Part shown: positions 1 to 11,529 of the stretch, piece after piece | Numbering within the stretch: position 1 is the first letter of the stretch | How the letters are laid out: every line of letters begins with the position of its first letter | Assembly (NCBI GenBank): GCA_006937955.1 | Contig: SSNP01000020.1 | Span: 5,702,528 to 5,766,527 of the forward strand | DNA length: 64,000 nt | From: Pachypanchax playfairii | Taxonomy: Eukaryota > Chordata > Actinopteri > Cyprinodontiformes > Aplocheilidae | Reading direction: 5' to 3' | The notes under the pieces: generated by a model | Told to the model about the DNA's origin: nothing | The model's database searches: none | The model's input: the letters and a program-made list of their open reading frames with translations, nothing else | Made by a program: the position numbers and the translations under genes

Positions 1-2190
1 AGAATTTAAAAAAGGCACATCCTTGTAGTGGATGGCTTAAACTATGAAATGGAGCTCGACTTAAGGACTTAAATGCACTTCTGTTGGATTTAATTGGAAC
101 TTACAGGAAAAAGGGAGAAACTTCAGAAAAAAAACTTTTCATCCAGCATAAGAATGCTGAACTTGCAACGTAAGTTTACATCTTTTATTGTACAGAAATG
201 GAACAATGTGTTACTTTCAAGAGCTCTTTTTTGCTTCAGGCTAAAACAAAGACTGGGCTTGTGTTTAGAAAAAATATGAATACTTCAGCTTCAGACAAAA
301 TCATCACAAGAAAAGTTGGTTTTCGTTTTCACTTTAAGCCTCTTGTCCTAGCTGGGGGCTAACTTGCCTTAGGCTATTGCTCATACTGTTCCGTTATAAG
401 CTGCGCTAGGGGACGACACTCCATATATCACCAATTGTTCACAGAAATTCTAAAATGTGGATTATTTATAGCTGTTCTGGACAGGGTAAATATAAATAAA
501 ATCAGCAGCTAAAAAAAATACAATGCTACTCAATATGGGGCTTAAATTTAAAATCCAGTTTACTGTTTTTTAGGGGATTTCTTTGCTCATGTCTGTAGAA
601 TCCCAGTAAGTACTTCTCAGGTAAAACTGAAAGTATGATAACTGGTTCTATTTTAAAACCACTAAGGAAATAAAGGAGGCTATCTCTGTCATGCTGGGTG
701 TCATACTGTGGGATTATGGACGTATTTTAGAGCTCTTGAGTACCACTGACCGGGCCAGGTATTATAATTCAGCTGCGTACGTGCTGCTGCAGCAGAGCTG
801 GCTTTGTCTACGTGCCAGCAGTGGGATGGACTAAGCACCCGCACGACACGCGCAGGGAGGAGGGAGCTGAGCAGCCTGCAGGAGAGTGTACAGGCTCAAC
901 AGAGGGAGACAGGAAGAGTGTGGGGTATATGAAACAACCTGCAGGGTCCTTTTTTTCCCAGTTTAAAGATGCTGCATATTTGTTTGTAAAGACGGACAGG
1001 CATTAACGCTGAATGCTGCAAAGAAGAAATAAGGATTTTGTCCGATTTAGCCACGGTCCTATAAAGAATTAAAGCTGGGCAGTTTAAGGAAATAAGCTTT
1101 AAGAATGACCTCATCGTTCTCAGGAAATGAAAGATGCAGGAGCGGTTGGTGACAGACCCCCTGTGTGATTGGCTGTGGTAAGTGATGTAACACGTTACTG
1201 AGCAGGTTGCTCCTTAATGGCTTTTCAAGTTGTTGTTAAGGTGACTGTTTAATAATGTGTAATTTGCCTGTTTAGAAAAGATGTAAGATCATACATAGTG
1301 TCTCTTTGTAAATGTCTCTGCAGTGTTTTCCTTTTGGGCTGGACTTGACCATAAAACTGTGTTTAAGAATGAGAAAATTCTAGTAATCTGACTCCGTGCT
1401 TTGATTGAACTGTTAGGCTGCTGGAAAACGGATCACAAACCTCAGTATTTTATGTGATTTGACATTTGTAGCTGCGTGGCACGTGAATATTGCTTTTTGC
1501 TTCCGTGAACAAAATTCTGCTCAGTCTATTGCTGCAGAAGGGGTATTAATGCAGGGGCAATGCAGATTTGCGGGTTAAAAATAGCCAACTACCTTAGCTC
1601 TCTGCCTCTGCTAGCCTCACTGTAAAACTGTTGGCTCAATTTCTATTGATTCATTTACTATAAATCCATAGAAGAGAATCAGGTTATCCCACCTATAAAA
1701 AATTCTTAAAGGGGAGTTCATCAGATGCTAAGTTTTAGAGTCTGTGTCCTATTTTTGTTCAATCTTTCATCCCCACTTTTATCTGGAAAGAAAACTCTAA
1801 TTGTGTGTGCGCGTCATTGTTTCAAAGGGCTGCTGGGCTGCATTTGCAGCTTGGAATATTTAAAGATGTCCCTTTTCTTGAATGAAATGTATTCACCCTG
1901 ACTCACACTTCATCTCCCCTCCCACTCCCTTGTTGCTGTCGCTTTACTGGAGAGGGGCAAAGTTTCATTAGCTTTGCTTGATTAATGGGGGGATCCAGAG
2001 TGAAAGGCTGTAGGATTGTTTTTCTGTTAAAATTGTCAAATGTTTGTATTGTCTTTAATTTTAAAAGGATTTCTGAGAAAACGTTGTCAACCCAAGAGTC
2101 TGCTTTAAGATGCCGTAAGACACTAGAAATTAAGATAAGCAGGAAAAAGAAAAGGCTCCACTTAAACCTTTGCTTTTGTAATCCAAATAG
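1..2190 (+). other. Upstream intron of pik3r1 (no exon recognised)
   Basis: I see no coding exon here. The exon expected directly before 2191 in the long p85 form, the end of the RhoGAP/BH-like domain, is not present, so it lies left of the window. In vertebrates the short p55 and p50 isoforms start from alternative first exons placed just before this exon, and the more GC-rich stretch at about 780-950, or the CCAAT-like segment at about 1165, could be such a promoter. I could not find their short N-terminal peptides, so this stays a guess. Confidence 0.5.
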
Positions 2191-2660
2191 CTCTACCTCC
2201 AAAACCACCCAAGCCCACATCTGTGACTAACAACGGTATGAACAACAACATGGCTCTGCAGGATGCCGAATGGTACTGGGGGGACATCTCTCGGGAGGAA
2301 GTCAATGAGAAACTGAGGGACACTGCGGACGGTACGTTTTTGGTTCGGGACGCCTCTACAAAAATGCATGGAGACTACACTCTAACTCTGAGGTGAGCTG
2401 CTTTTTTTAAATTTGAAATTATGTCTTTGTCCTGTGTTTGACAGTCAGTTTAACACTACCGTGATGTGTTTGGGTACAGGAAAGGAGGAAACAACAAGCT
2501 CATTAAGATTTTTCATCGAGATGGAAAGTATGGCTTCTCAGACCCACTGACCTTTAGCTCAGTTGTTGAGCTCATCAACCACTATCGCAACGAGTCGCTG
2601 GCTCAATACAACCCTAAGCTAGACGTTAAGCTGCTGTATCCGGTCTCCAAACACCAGCAG
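2191..2660 (+). CDS. pik3r1: pik3r1 exons for the nSH2 domain
   Basis: Exons 2191-2392 and 2480-2660. The first starts after a TAG acceptor with a split Ala codon followed by LPPKPPKP, then DAEWYWGDISREEVNEKL and GTFLVRDAS, where the Arg is the phosphotyrosine-binding residue of the SH2 fold. The second encodes the rest of the fold (KIFHRDGKYGF) up to LLYPVSKHQQ. The junction splits an Arg codon (AG|G). Confidence 0.95.
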
Positions 2661-5600
2661 GTCAGAAACCAGCTCGTTAGAAGCAGCACTTTCAAACTGA
2701 TTGTAATTTGAAAATAAATTAATTAGAACTTTAATGATCCCTCCTCAGGATCAGGTGGTAAAAGAGGACAACATTGAAGCTGTTGGAAGGAAGCTTTGTG
2801 AATACCACCAGCAGTACCAGGAGAAAAACAAAGAGTACGATCGTCTCTATGAAGAACATACCAGAACGTCACAGGTGAGTTCCACCACTGTCCAACTGGT
2901 ATCAGGAGTTTTATCGCAAGATTTTAAGTTTTTTAAATTTTCTTTGAATTTCAAAAACTGTGTATCTGTTTGTAGGAAATCCAAATGAAACGCACAGCAA
3001 TAGAAGCATTTAACGAAACTATAAAGATATTTGAGGAGCAGTGTCAGACACAAGAGCGGTACAGCAAGGAGTATATCGAAAAGTTCAGGAGGGAAGGAAA
3101 CGACAAGGAGATCCAGAGGTAAGGGTGTTGAAAAGAACCTGCCTCAGTATTTAATAAAACACTTAACTATTTCCAAACCTAAGAAATCATTTCTGTTTAT
3201 AGAATCATGGGAAACTACGAGAAGTTGAAATCTAGGATTAGTGAAATTGTTGACAGCAAGCGCAGGCTGGAAGAAGACTTGAAGAAACAATCAGCAGATT
3301 ACAGAGAGATCGACAAGAGGATGAACAGCATCAAGCCCGACCTCATTCAGCTCCGCAAGACCAGAGATCAGTACCTCATGTAAGTACAGCGTTTGAATGT
3401 TGTCCTGTTAGTTCTGAAACAGGTTTGTTCTGGTTTTCATGTCCACGTTTTCTGTCTCAGGTGGTTGACCCAGAAGGGAGTCAGACAGAAAAGACTTAAT
3501 GAGTGGCTTGGAATCAAGAATGAGAACACAGAGGAGTGAGTATTAAATTTAAAGACAAGGTAGTGCAAATTGTAAAGGTTTTGCTTCACAACTAAACTCA
3601 CAACATTGCTTTCTTTTTAGTCAATATTCTATGGTTGATGATGATGAAGATCTTCCTCATCATGATGAGCGGACCTGGAGATTGGGCAAAATTGATCGAG
3701 TTCAAGCGGAGGCGCTTCTTCAGGGCAAGAGGGATGGAACATTCCTGGTGCGGGAGAGCAGCAGAGCAGGATGCTATGCCTGCAGTGTTGTGTATGTATC
3801 CCTATATGATTAATAAATAAGTGAATGTGTGGTAGAATATTTATTTTTTATGTCACCTTTCTAAAGCTACATAATTAGCTTAATCTTATGGTCCTTCCAC
3901 TGCATACACACGCACACACACATACAGGTTTTTGAGGTAAACTTCTGTATATTCTATATACAGTGGGGCAAAGAAGTATTTAGTCAGCCACCAATTGTGT
4001 AAGTTCTCCCACTTAAAAAGATCAGAGAGGCCTGTAATTTTCATCATAGGTATACCTCAACTATGAGAGACAAAAGGAGGAAAAAAAATCCAGAAAATCA
4101 CATTGTCTGATTTTTAAAGAATTTATTTGCAAATTATGGTGGAAAATAAGTATTTGGTCAATAACAAAAGTTAATCTCAATACTTTGTTATATAGCCTTT
4201 GTTGGCAATGACAGAGGTCAAATGTTTTCTGTAAGTCTTCACAAGGTTTTCACACACTGTTGCTGGTATTTTGGCCCATTCCTCCATGCAGATCTCCTCT
4301 AGAGCAGTGATGTTTTGGGGCTGACGCTGGGCAACACGGACTTTCAACTCCCTCCAGAGATTTTCTATGGGGTTGAGATCTGGAGACTGGCTAGGCCACT
4401 CCAGGACCTTGAAATGCTTCTTACGAAGCCACTCCTTCGTTGCCCGGGCGGTGTGTTTGGGATCATTGTCATGCTGAAAGACCCAGCCACGTCTCATTTT
4501 CAATGCCCTTGCTGATGGAAGGAGGTTTTCACTCAAAATCTTACGATACATGGCCCCATTCATTCTTTCCTTTACACGGATCAGTCGTCCTGGTCCCCTT
4601 GCAGAAAAACAGCCCCAAAGCATGATGTTTCCACCCCCATGCTTTACAGTAGGTATGGTGTTCTTTGGATCCAATTCAGCATTCTTTCCCCTCCAAACAC
4701 GACAAGTTGAGTTTCTACCAAAAAGTTCTATTTTGGTTTCATCTGACCATATGATGTTCTCCCAATCCTCTTCTGGATCATCCAAATGCTCTCTAGCAAA
4801 CCGCAGACGGGCCTGGACGTGTCCTGGCTTCAGCAGGGGGACACGTCTGGCACTGCAGGATTTGAGTCCCTGGCGGCGTAGTGTGTTACTGATGGTAGCC
4901 TTTGTTACTTTGGTCCCAGCTCTCTGCAGGTCATTCACTAGGTCCCTCCGTGTGGTTCTGGGATTTTTGCTCACCGTTCTTGTGATCATTTTGACCCCAC
5001 GGGGTGAGATCTTGCATGGAGCCGCAGATCGAGGGAGATTATCAGTGGTCTTGTATGTCTTCCATTTTCTAATAATTGCTCCCACAGTTGATTTCTTCAC
5101 ACCAAGCTGCTTACCTATTGCAGATTCAGTCTTCCCAGCCTGGTGAAGGTCTACAATTTTGTTTCTGGTGTCCTTTGATAGCTCTTTGGTCTTGGCCATA
5201 GTGGAGTTTGGAGCGTGACTGTTTGAGGTTGTGGACAGGTGTCTTTTATACTGATAACGAGTTCACACAGGTGCCATTAATACAGGTAACGAGTGGAGGA
5301 CCGAGGAGCCTCTTAAAGAAGTTACAGGTCTGTGAAAGCCAGAAATCTTACTTGTTTGTAGGTGACCAAATACTTATTTTCCACCATAATTTGCAAATAA
5401 ATTCTTTAAAAATCAGACAATGTGATTTTCTGGATTTTTTTTTCCTCATTTTGTCTCTCATAGTTGAGGTATACCTATGATGAAAATTACAGGCCTCTCT
5501 GATCTTTTTAAGTGGGAGAACTTACACAATTGGTGGCTGACTAAATACTTTTTTGCCCCACTGTATATTTTTTCTCACAAAACAAAGATTGTCAACAATT

Positions 5601-5899
5601 GGAATGGATTTTTCATTCAGTTCTCTGCCACTTAATGATATTAGGAATCAGAGTAATTTAAAATGAGCTTTGGTACTTCGTGGTTGTGATAATTGTATTC
5701 TCTTTGCAGTGTGGATGGCGAGGTGAAGCACTGCGTCATTAACAAGACCCCCTCAGGCTATGGCTTCGCAGAACCATATAACTTGTACAGCTCTTTGAAA
5801 GAACTTGTACTTCACTACCAGCACACATCTTTGGTCCAGCACAATGACTCACTAAATGTGACACTAGCATACCCTGTTTATGCTCAGCAGAGACGATGA
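2191..5899 (+). CDS. pik3r1: Phosphoinositide 3-kinase regulatory subunit alpha (p85-alpha), C-terminal eight exons
   Basis: Regulatory subunit of class IA PI3-kinase. It binds phosphotyrosine YxxM motifs through two SH2 domains and holds and inhibits the p110 catalytic subunit through the iSH2 coiled coil, in the cytosol and at the plasma membrane. Coding exons: 2191-2392, 2480-2660, 2749-2874, 2976-3118, 3203-3379, 3461-3535, 3621-3791 and 5710-5899. All introns are GT-AG, codon phase is continuous, and about 420 residues are encoded before TGA. Order: LPPKPPKP linker, nSH2 with FLVRDAS, iSH2 coiled coil, cSH2 with GTFLVRESS. The C-terminus AYPVYAQQRR matches p85-alpha; p55-gamma (PIK3R3) ends differently. 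The 5' part (SH3, RhoGAP-like) is outside the window. The last intron is enlarged by an antisense Tc1 transposon. Identification rests on family sequences I recall. Confidence 0.96.
2749..3535 (+). CDS. pik3r1: pik3r1 exons for the iSH2 p110-binding coiled coil
   Basis: Exons 2749-2874, 2976-3118, 3203-3379 and 3461-3535. The translation is highly charged and heptad-like, as expected of the long antiparallel coiled coil that grips p110. Recognisable stretches are AIEAFNETIKIFEEQCQTQE, NSIKPDLIQLRKTRDQYLM and WLTQKGVRQKRLNEWLG. The last contains the Asn-Glu-Trp segment near the end of iSH2. The 3379/3461 junction splits the Met codon (AT|G). Confidence 0.95.
3621..5899 (+). CDS. pik3r1: pik3r1 exons for the cSH2 domain, and stop
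   Basis: Exons 3621-3791 and 5710-5899. The first holds the acidic DDDEDLPHHDERTW linker and GTFLVRESS with the phosphotyrosine-binding Arg. The second encodes VDGEVKHCVINKT, LYSSLKELVLHYQHTSL and the terminal AQQRR followed by TGA at 5897-5899. The intron between them, about 1.9 kb, contains a 1.6-kb Tc1 element. Without it the intron would be about 300 bp, like its neighbours. Confidence 0.95.
3961..5563 (-). mobile_element. Tc1/mariner element, full length, in the last pik3r1 intron
   Basis: The element starts CAGTGGGGCAAA and ends with the inverse TTTGCCCCACTG. It is flanked by TA on both sides (3959-3960 and 5564-5565), the usual Tc1 target duplication. The two ends form inverted repeats of about 200 bp (3961 to about 4161, and about 5361 to 5563). 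It encodes an intact transposase on the minus strand, antisense to pik3r1. It is nearly identical to the copy at 16392-17994. Confidence 0.95.
4177..5199 (-). CDS. Tc1-type DD34E transposase, apparently intact
   Basis: The 340-residue cut-and-paste transposase has the usual Tc1 length. An N-terminal paired-like helix-turn-helix region (MAKTKELSKDTRNKIVDLHQ; KQLGVKKSTVGAIIRKW) would bind the inverted repeats. A GRPR-like basic linker follows. The catalytic domain shows IIWSDETKIELFG (first Asp), VFQHDNDPKHTA (second Asp) and SPDLNPIENLWRELK (Glu), spaced as DD34E. The ORF runs to a stop after YITKY with no frameshift. The start is the ATG at 5199, within the MAKTKEL motif shared with the other copies. 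It could in principle still make active enzyme; expression is not shown. Confidence 0.93.
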   Translation of the reverse strand: MAKTKELSKDTRNKIVDLHQAGKTESAIGKQLGVKKSTVGAIIRKWKTYKTTDNLPRSAAPCKISPRGVKMITRTVSKNPRTTRRDLVNDLQRAGTKVTKATISNTLRRQGLKSCSARRVPLLKPGHVQARLRFAREHLDDPEEDWENIIWSDETKIELFGRNSTCRVWRGKNAELDPKNTIPTVKHGGGNIMLWGCFSARGPGRLIRVKERMNGAMYRKILSENLLPSARALKMRRGWVFQHDNDPKHTARATKEWLRKKHFKVLEWPSQSPDLNPIENLWRELKVRVAQRQPQNITALEEICMEEWAKIPATVCENLVKTYRKHLTSVIANKGYITKY

Positions 5900-7520
5900 A
5901 GACATGAAGATATCCACTTGGACAGAAAGAATTAAGGCCTCACAGGCGTTGGAAACATGTTGTGGAAACCACGACTTAAAAAAAACGTCAGATACATTTT
6001 GAATAACTGGGTCAGACTGTCAAGCCAGAAGAAAAAACACAAGGCTGAAACGTTTCAGTGACTTTGCCTGACCACAAAACTAAGGCAAGTCTGAATGTAG
6101 ATTTCTCATTTTCTTTTTGTGGGAGCACAGAATCTGGAGGAAACTTTTGGACACCAAGAGAAAACATTTTTGAGGCCTTTTCCTTATGGTGCTTGTTTTT
6201 ATTTTATTTTATTTTTTTAAGCTTTATTAGCTGGAATGTTGAACTAAAGCAGATGAACTGCTCAAGTGGAACTGTATTCACTGGCCACATTTAGAAAAAT
6301 GTAATTTTTTATTTTTACATCATCGGTGTGTATGGATATTTTTCTCCCTTTTTTTTCTCCTTTTTTTGTGCGTGAGTGTCCACGTGACCAAAACTCATAG
6401 AAACAAAAAGAAAACTGATGTTGGAAAGCTTGCTGAACACATTCACTTGTGTTTTTGTTCAGTAGCTGACCATGAATCAGTTGAAAAATGTAGCAAAATG
6501 GCACTTTTTTTCTTTTTTTAAACCCAATTTTTTGTTCCTTTTGGAAAAAACTCCTATGGACTTAAATGAGAAGAGCAAAGGAGAAAAGAAAAGGTCTGCA
6601 TCCTGCCTTCTTATTGTTGAACATTACAGTGCACAAGCAAACTTGATTTTAGTTACGGGCAGGTAAAACTATGAACGAACTTAACTTTCATGTACATAAC
6701 TAAAATTGTACAAACTCATCAAAGAGCACCAAAAAGCATCAGTTCTTTCTTTGTTCTGTTCTGATATGCTATGCAATTCTTTCTCCATTTGTATTCGGAA
6801 ACTGTTCAATTCTGTTGCAACCCACATTATAAGCTCGTTTTATTGCTTGAACAGTACCTTTTCGTGTGTAAATATCCTAGAGGATATTTTGTGTCAAAAA
6901 AAGCCAAGATAAGTAAAATGCTTATGATTTCTTTTTACAGATAATAATAGCAAGATACACTTTATTATAAATTACTTTAAGAGCTGGCAAAAAGATAGCA
7001 AAGATGAGTATTTTAGTACTTTTTTCTTTTTTGCTTCAAACTAATGTTCCTCTCAGGCAGAGCCTTTTGAGTATTTGAGTACTTTTCCCTGACAGTGCAA
7101 AGTCCACAATACAGATCTTTGCTTGAGTACTCAGAGCTGATGGGATTGTACGATCCATATCACCACAAAAACAGCAGGAAAGATTTATTTTCTTACAAAA
7201 AAGATATGTTCACATATGAGAATATATGATCAATATTCATTTTACACTTCATATTTTTCTGTATCAGAAAATGTTTACATGGGTGGATCAGCTCATTTCA
7301 GAAAGTAATTTCAAGTTTCGAGGGGACGTCACATGTAGGTGGAGTTTATTTCTAGATATAATTTTAAAAAAGCCACAGCTCAGCTACAGTTTTCTTGCCC
7401 GTCTTTCGTCTATTAGCAGAAGGTACAAACTCAGTTTATGAGGAAGCTTTAAAGTGTGTTAGATGTGAATAACTGCAAATTGGATCATTGGTATAATAAA
7501 ACTTCTGTCGTTATGTTTTA
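5900..7520 (+). other. Probable 3' untranslated region of pik3r1
   Basis: AT-rich sequence without credible ORFs directly follows the stop codon. A good AATAAA lies at about 7494, followed by a T-rich stretch, so a transcript end near 7515 is plausible. Later AATAAA sites (about 8135 and 9495) could serve longer forms, since mammalian PIK3R1 has a long 3' UTR. The true end is inferred, not seen. Confidence 0.5.
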
Positions 7521-9490
7521 TTTTGGAATTCTCGGTGTGCGTGAGCATATCAGCTGTGAAATTTAATCTAAAAAAGTTTCAAGCTAACAACAAAAGGTGT
7601 TTGCTTCCATTTTCATGATTGTGCCAGATATAAATTACCTCCGTTCTTCTGACAACTTCTGCTTTTGGAGAAGGTCTACATATAAAAACCGGCAATGAAA
7701 TATGAGGAATTTTATTTTGTGCAGTTCTATTTAAACTATGGTACTGACTTCATCATGTTAAAATGTATTTGACCAAATTGTTAATCCAAGATTGAATTAT
7801 TAGCACATTTTTAAACCTGTCATTTCTCTGGGGTTTTATTAGTTCTATCAAAGTTGTACATCATCTGGTATGTCTGACATTTACTTTACTAGAATTTGTA
7901 TTTACCTTACAAAAGCTGTTGGCACAAACTTTTTTGGGGGGGTATTGTCTTCTTTATTAAGATCATAGACAACATGCACCTTTTTTGCCTCAGATCTGAG
8001 TTATATAATTATTTTAGTAGTCTTTGAGAAAAAAAAAGTGTCCCATACATCCTGGATTGAAATTTGCCAGCGTTCCCTAGTTTGGCTTCAAATCTGTATT
8101 GGGCTTTGTTTAAAAAAAAAAAAAAAAAAAAGAATAAAACACTTCTTTTTAAGGAAAAAAATGTCTGAAGTTTTTTTGTTGAAACTGAAGTCACATGTGC
8201 ATTCAAACAGGGAAACGTAGAACATTCAGAACAGTGGGTCTTGATGACTGGAGTTGAGAAACACTGGGTTAAAGTCTGACAACGGGTAGATAAGAGTCTT
8301 GGGAATCCACTCTTATCTAGACTAATGTTTGTCAAGATAGAGCAGGAAAAAAAGAACAGATGGCAGCACCCAAGTAGAAATGCTAAAATGAAATGCAACT
8401 AAACACATTGAAAGGTGACCATCCTAGCAACCAAATTATAAAGGTTCTGAAAACTTTTGAGTGGAAAAGTGTTTGAACCTTTGTCACTATATCTAGTGAC
8501 TTTTCAGACACCTATAGCAATTTTTCCTCCAGAAAAAAACAACAAATCTTGTGCTTTTTCTGGTCCTGTTATTCTCAAGGAACTCAATCCCAATCAATCC
8601 ACTTCTGGGCCACCAAGCCCTTGGGGGAATGTTCCCTCCTCACCACAGTCAGCACAGGGAGTGGGGTTTTTTCACTTTATTTTTGTCTGTCTTCTAACAT
8701 TATTTCTCTCATATATCATCCATTACTATTACATGCTCATGACCAGTTATACAAGTTAGCTGAGGACAAAATGTAACTGTTTTTGAACAGATTATCCAAC
8801 TGCCTAAAATAGGTGCACCTGCACTGAGCGGCACAGAGACAGACTGAAATTGAAATGAAACAGTTGTCTTGTGAAAACTAATTTAAAAAAAAGAAACTTG
8901 AACTGTAACCATCAAGATGGTCTGGTGGCCATATGTCCATGTTTGTTGGTGTACAGTGCTTTAAGTAGGAGTAATGATCACTTAAAAATAATTTTCACTT
9001 CAAATTGTGCTGATAAAGGTGGATATCAATTTTAATGGTAGTGAATATGGCCTTTTGTTGGCATTCTGGAAGAATTTGTGAGAATACCACAGGTCTTGGA
9101 GCAATGAGACACACCCTGTCTGAAAGAAGACTCTCTTAAAAGATTGGGATTTTTGCATGTACTGCAAAGTTCTTGGAATCGAAAAAATGTTGATCTCAGA
9201 CAGCTGTCACTGTAAAATTGAACATTTTCTAAAACGTAAACTGTGATTCTACAAAAATGGTAAAATATATTTAAAAACTACTTATTGATGTTGTATATTT
9301 TGTGACCTGTTTAAAGTTCAAATGACTTTAATAGCTAGAAGAAGTAAGCATGATGTTTACCATGATTTGAAGGATTTCCGAGGTTTCCCATGGAGATTTT
9401 GCTGTTTTTTATTAAATTATGTCACTGTAGAACTCAAAATATCATTAAAAGTAACAGCACATGTCTCACAACTGACCTCATTAAAGCTGA
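7520..9490. other. AT-rich intergenic or extended 3' UTR
   Basis: No supported gene. There is a run of about 20 A at 8112-8131 and many short shadow ORFs. It may belong to a longer pik3r1 3' UTR. Confidence 0.4.
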
Positions 9491-9494
9491 TGGA

Positions 9495-9610
9495 AGAATA
9501 AACTTATTTAAGATACGATAAGATATACTTTATTAATTCCTCGGGAAATAGTAGACAGGATAGTAAAATTTGCATCCATTAAAAGAATGGAGAACAACAC
9601 ATTGCATGGA
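9495..9610 (-). repeat. 3' tail of a fish LINE (relic)
   Basis: The sequence around 9520-9545 (atactttattaattcctcgg) is, on the minus strand, the 'ggaattaataaagtat' tail typical of a teleost non-LTR element. Similar wording recurs on the plus strand at about 47945. No coding part remains. Confidence 0.5.
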
Positions 9611-9699
9611 TTTGACATGCATGACATTGGTATCCATTCATTTTAACAACAAACACAAACAAGACTCTATTGATGGTCCCAGTTCATACCTTTAGAGCT

Positions 9700-9862
9700 T
9701 TACATAAATTTGACTTTTTCTCTCAGCATAGTGAAATTGTACAGACATCCAGTGGTAAGCAAACCAGTTTCATCCTGACAGACAGCTGGAAGCCTCTCCC
9801 TTCGGTTGCGAAAGACATCTAATTTGTTAAAGGTAAAGACTCGGTCAACATAACTGTCATAC
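9700..9862 (-). CDS. Possible terminal exon of an unidentified gene
   Basis: A minus-strand exon candidate begins after a good acceptor (CACATCAG at 9863-9870) and stays open to TAA at 9700, encoding about 53 residues that include VDRVFTFNKLDVFRNRRER and TTGCLYNFTMLREKVKFM. The composition looks like genuine protein, and the AT-rich surroundings are full of stops. I do not recognise the family and found no matching upstream exon, so it may be part of a small gene extending to the right or a chance ORF. Confidence 0.3.
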
Positions 9863-10129
9863 CTGATGTGCAAGCAGAAAAAGAACAAAGTGTCAACTTA
9901 CAAATGTGAAACACAAACCTGGAACATAGTGTCAGCTTGCTTTTCTTTCCCTGTCATTTGGCATTTTGGGATACAGCATGTCCAGTAGTACAAAGTTTCC
10001 ATAAACATCCACAGAAATGCTTATTTTTCTCTTAGTCACAAAGTGATAAGATTTATTAGTTCATATATATGTGTGTGTGGGTTTGTATTTCTGACCTCCT
10101 GAGGACCTGTTTCCTGACTTTTACTATCT

Positions 10130-10363
10130 TTCTGGGGTCCGAGGGTTCTTGTGGGGACCGAAGCCTGGTCCCCATGAGGGGGACTCCCCTTTTTAGGGTT
10201 AGGGGTTAGGTTTATAGGTATGGTGTGAATAGAGTTTTAGTTAGTCTTAGGGTTAGTTATAGATCAGTAATGGTTAAGGTTAGGAAAAGGGTTTGGGTTA
10301 GGTATAAATCTAGTTATTAAAATCAATGGAAGTCAATGGACGGTCCCCATAAGGATACCAAAA

Positions 10364-10400
<37 letters not shown>
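10130..10400. repeat. Teleost GGTTAGGG-like repeat ending in a (GT)n microsatellite
   Basis: The segment has paired 'ggtccccat' words, a stretch of degenerate ttagggttagg motifs (about 10195-10310), and a perfect (GT)n tract at 10367-10399. Such blocks are dispersed in fish genomes. It is not a telomere array: the units are too irregular. Confidence 0.6.
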
Positions 10401-11529
10401 CACCGAGGCTTTCTACTTGATGTTACTATTACTTGGGATTGCTACATCTATCACTACTGCCTTTTCCCACAGTTTTGTCAACCACCGCTATGTCCAGTTG
10501 GTTAGCTATCACATGTCCAATAGTATCTTAGCACTGTCACTTTCCATCATTGGTTGAGCCCCCCACTTTGACTGTAGGACCTGCAGCCTGTACTCAGTAC
10601 AGATGTACTAGCCACTCGGTTGTAACTTTCTTGTCTTGGTATCTGTGGCTTCTACTCATTTGACCATTATATCAAGGGGATATAAGACAGGGAGTTTCCA
10701 TGAAATCTGTTCACAGTATGAAGGATCATTGTTAAATAAATTCTGGTACAGCCTTGTCATTACAAAAGAACACTGCAAATGTGTGTCGTACAATTCAGAG
10801 AATTTGCAACCTGTACATGAAACCAGTTTTTCTCCTTGTGCTGTTGCTACCTAGATGTATGCGTCATTTTCATTGGCTGTATTTGACCTGTGAAGTCTTT
10901 GTAAAGTTGCAGAGCTGTGTGTGCACTTTGCTCTTTATGGACAATGAATCATTATATATCACTAAGTGCTTTGAAAAACTCTTGAGTCATCTCTCATTTT
11001 TGTAGTTTTCAAGAAGCCAATGTTTAAATTAGGATTGAATAAACCTTTGTTATACCACGAATGAGAAATTTCAGTGTTACAGAACTCTAATTGTTCTATC
11101 TTGAAGTATGAAGTTCCACCTTTATGTTTATAAAAACAAACATAAACATTAGATTGTTCTTCATGTTGCTGGAGATAAACACCAGCCTTCACTAAGATCC
11201 TACTCAGGAATCTTGGAACCTGTTTTTTATAACAGGAATCTGTTATAAAAAGTGGTTGGATGGATGTAGTTTGGTAATTTATTACTTAAATGTTGACAAA
11301 AAGTAACAACTTTTACTTTGTTAAAACGTCTGAGTTGTTTTTGTTCAGCTCTGGTTCTGGAGTCAGTTCAAACAGGTAGAACAACCTCTTTTCAGAAAGT
11401 CTATGAACATGAGTTATTTCCTGTTACTCAAGTTCATGTTGGTCAAAGTTACATGGAGCCACTTCAGAGAGGCTGAAGGGCCACATGTGGCCCCACAGGT
11501 TGCAGAACCCTGGTTTAGATGATTAAATT

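Noticed and set aside
4550..5146. 198-codon plus-strand ORF (also 16982-17578)
   Set aside because: Exact antisense of the Tc1 transposase; open only because the coding strand has few reverse-strand stops.
2191..5899. pik3r3 or pik3r2 instead of pik3r1
   Set aside because: The C-terminal AYPVYAQQRR and iSH2 wording fit p85-alpha; p55-gamma ends differently.
8009..8398. 129-codon minus-strand ORF
   Set aside because: Contains a poly-Phe run from the A tract; no domain.
10195..10310. Interstitial telomere array
   Set aside because: Units of ttaggg are irregular and belong to a dispersed repeat.
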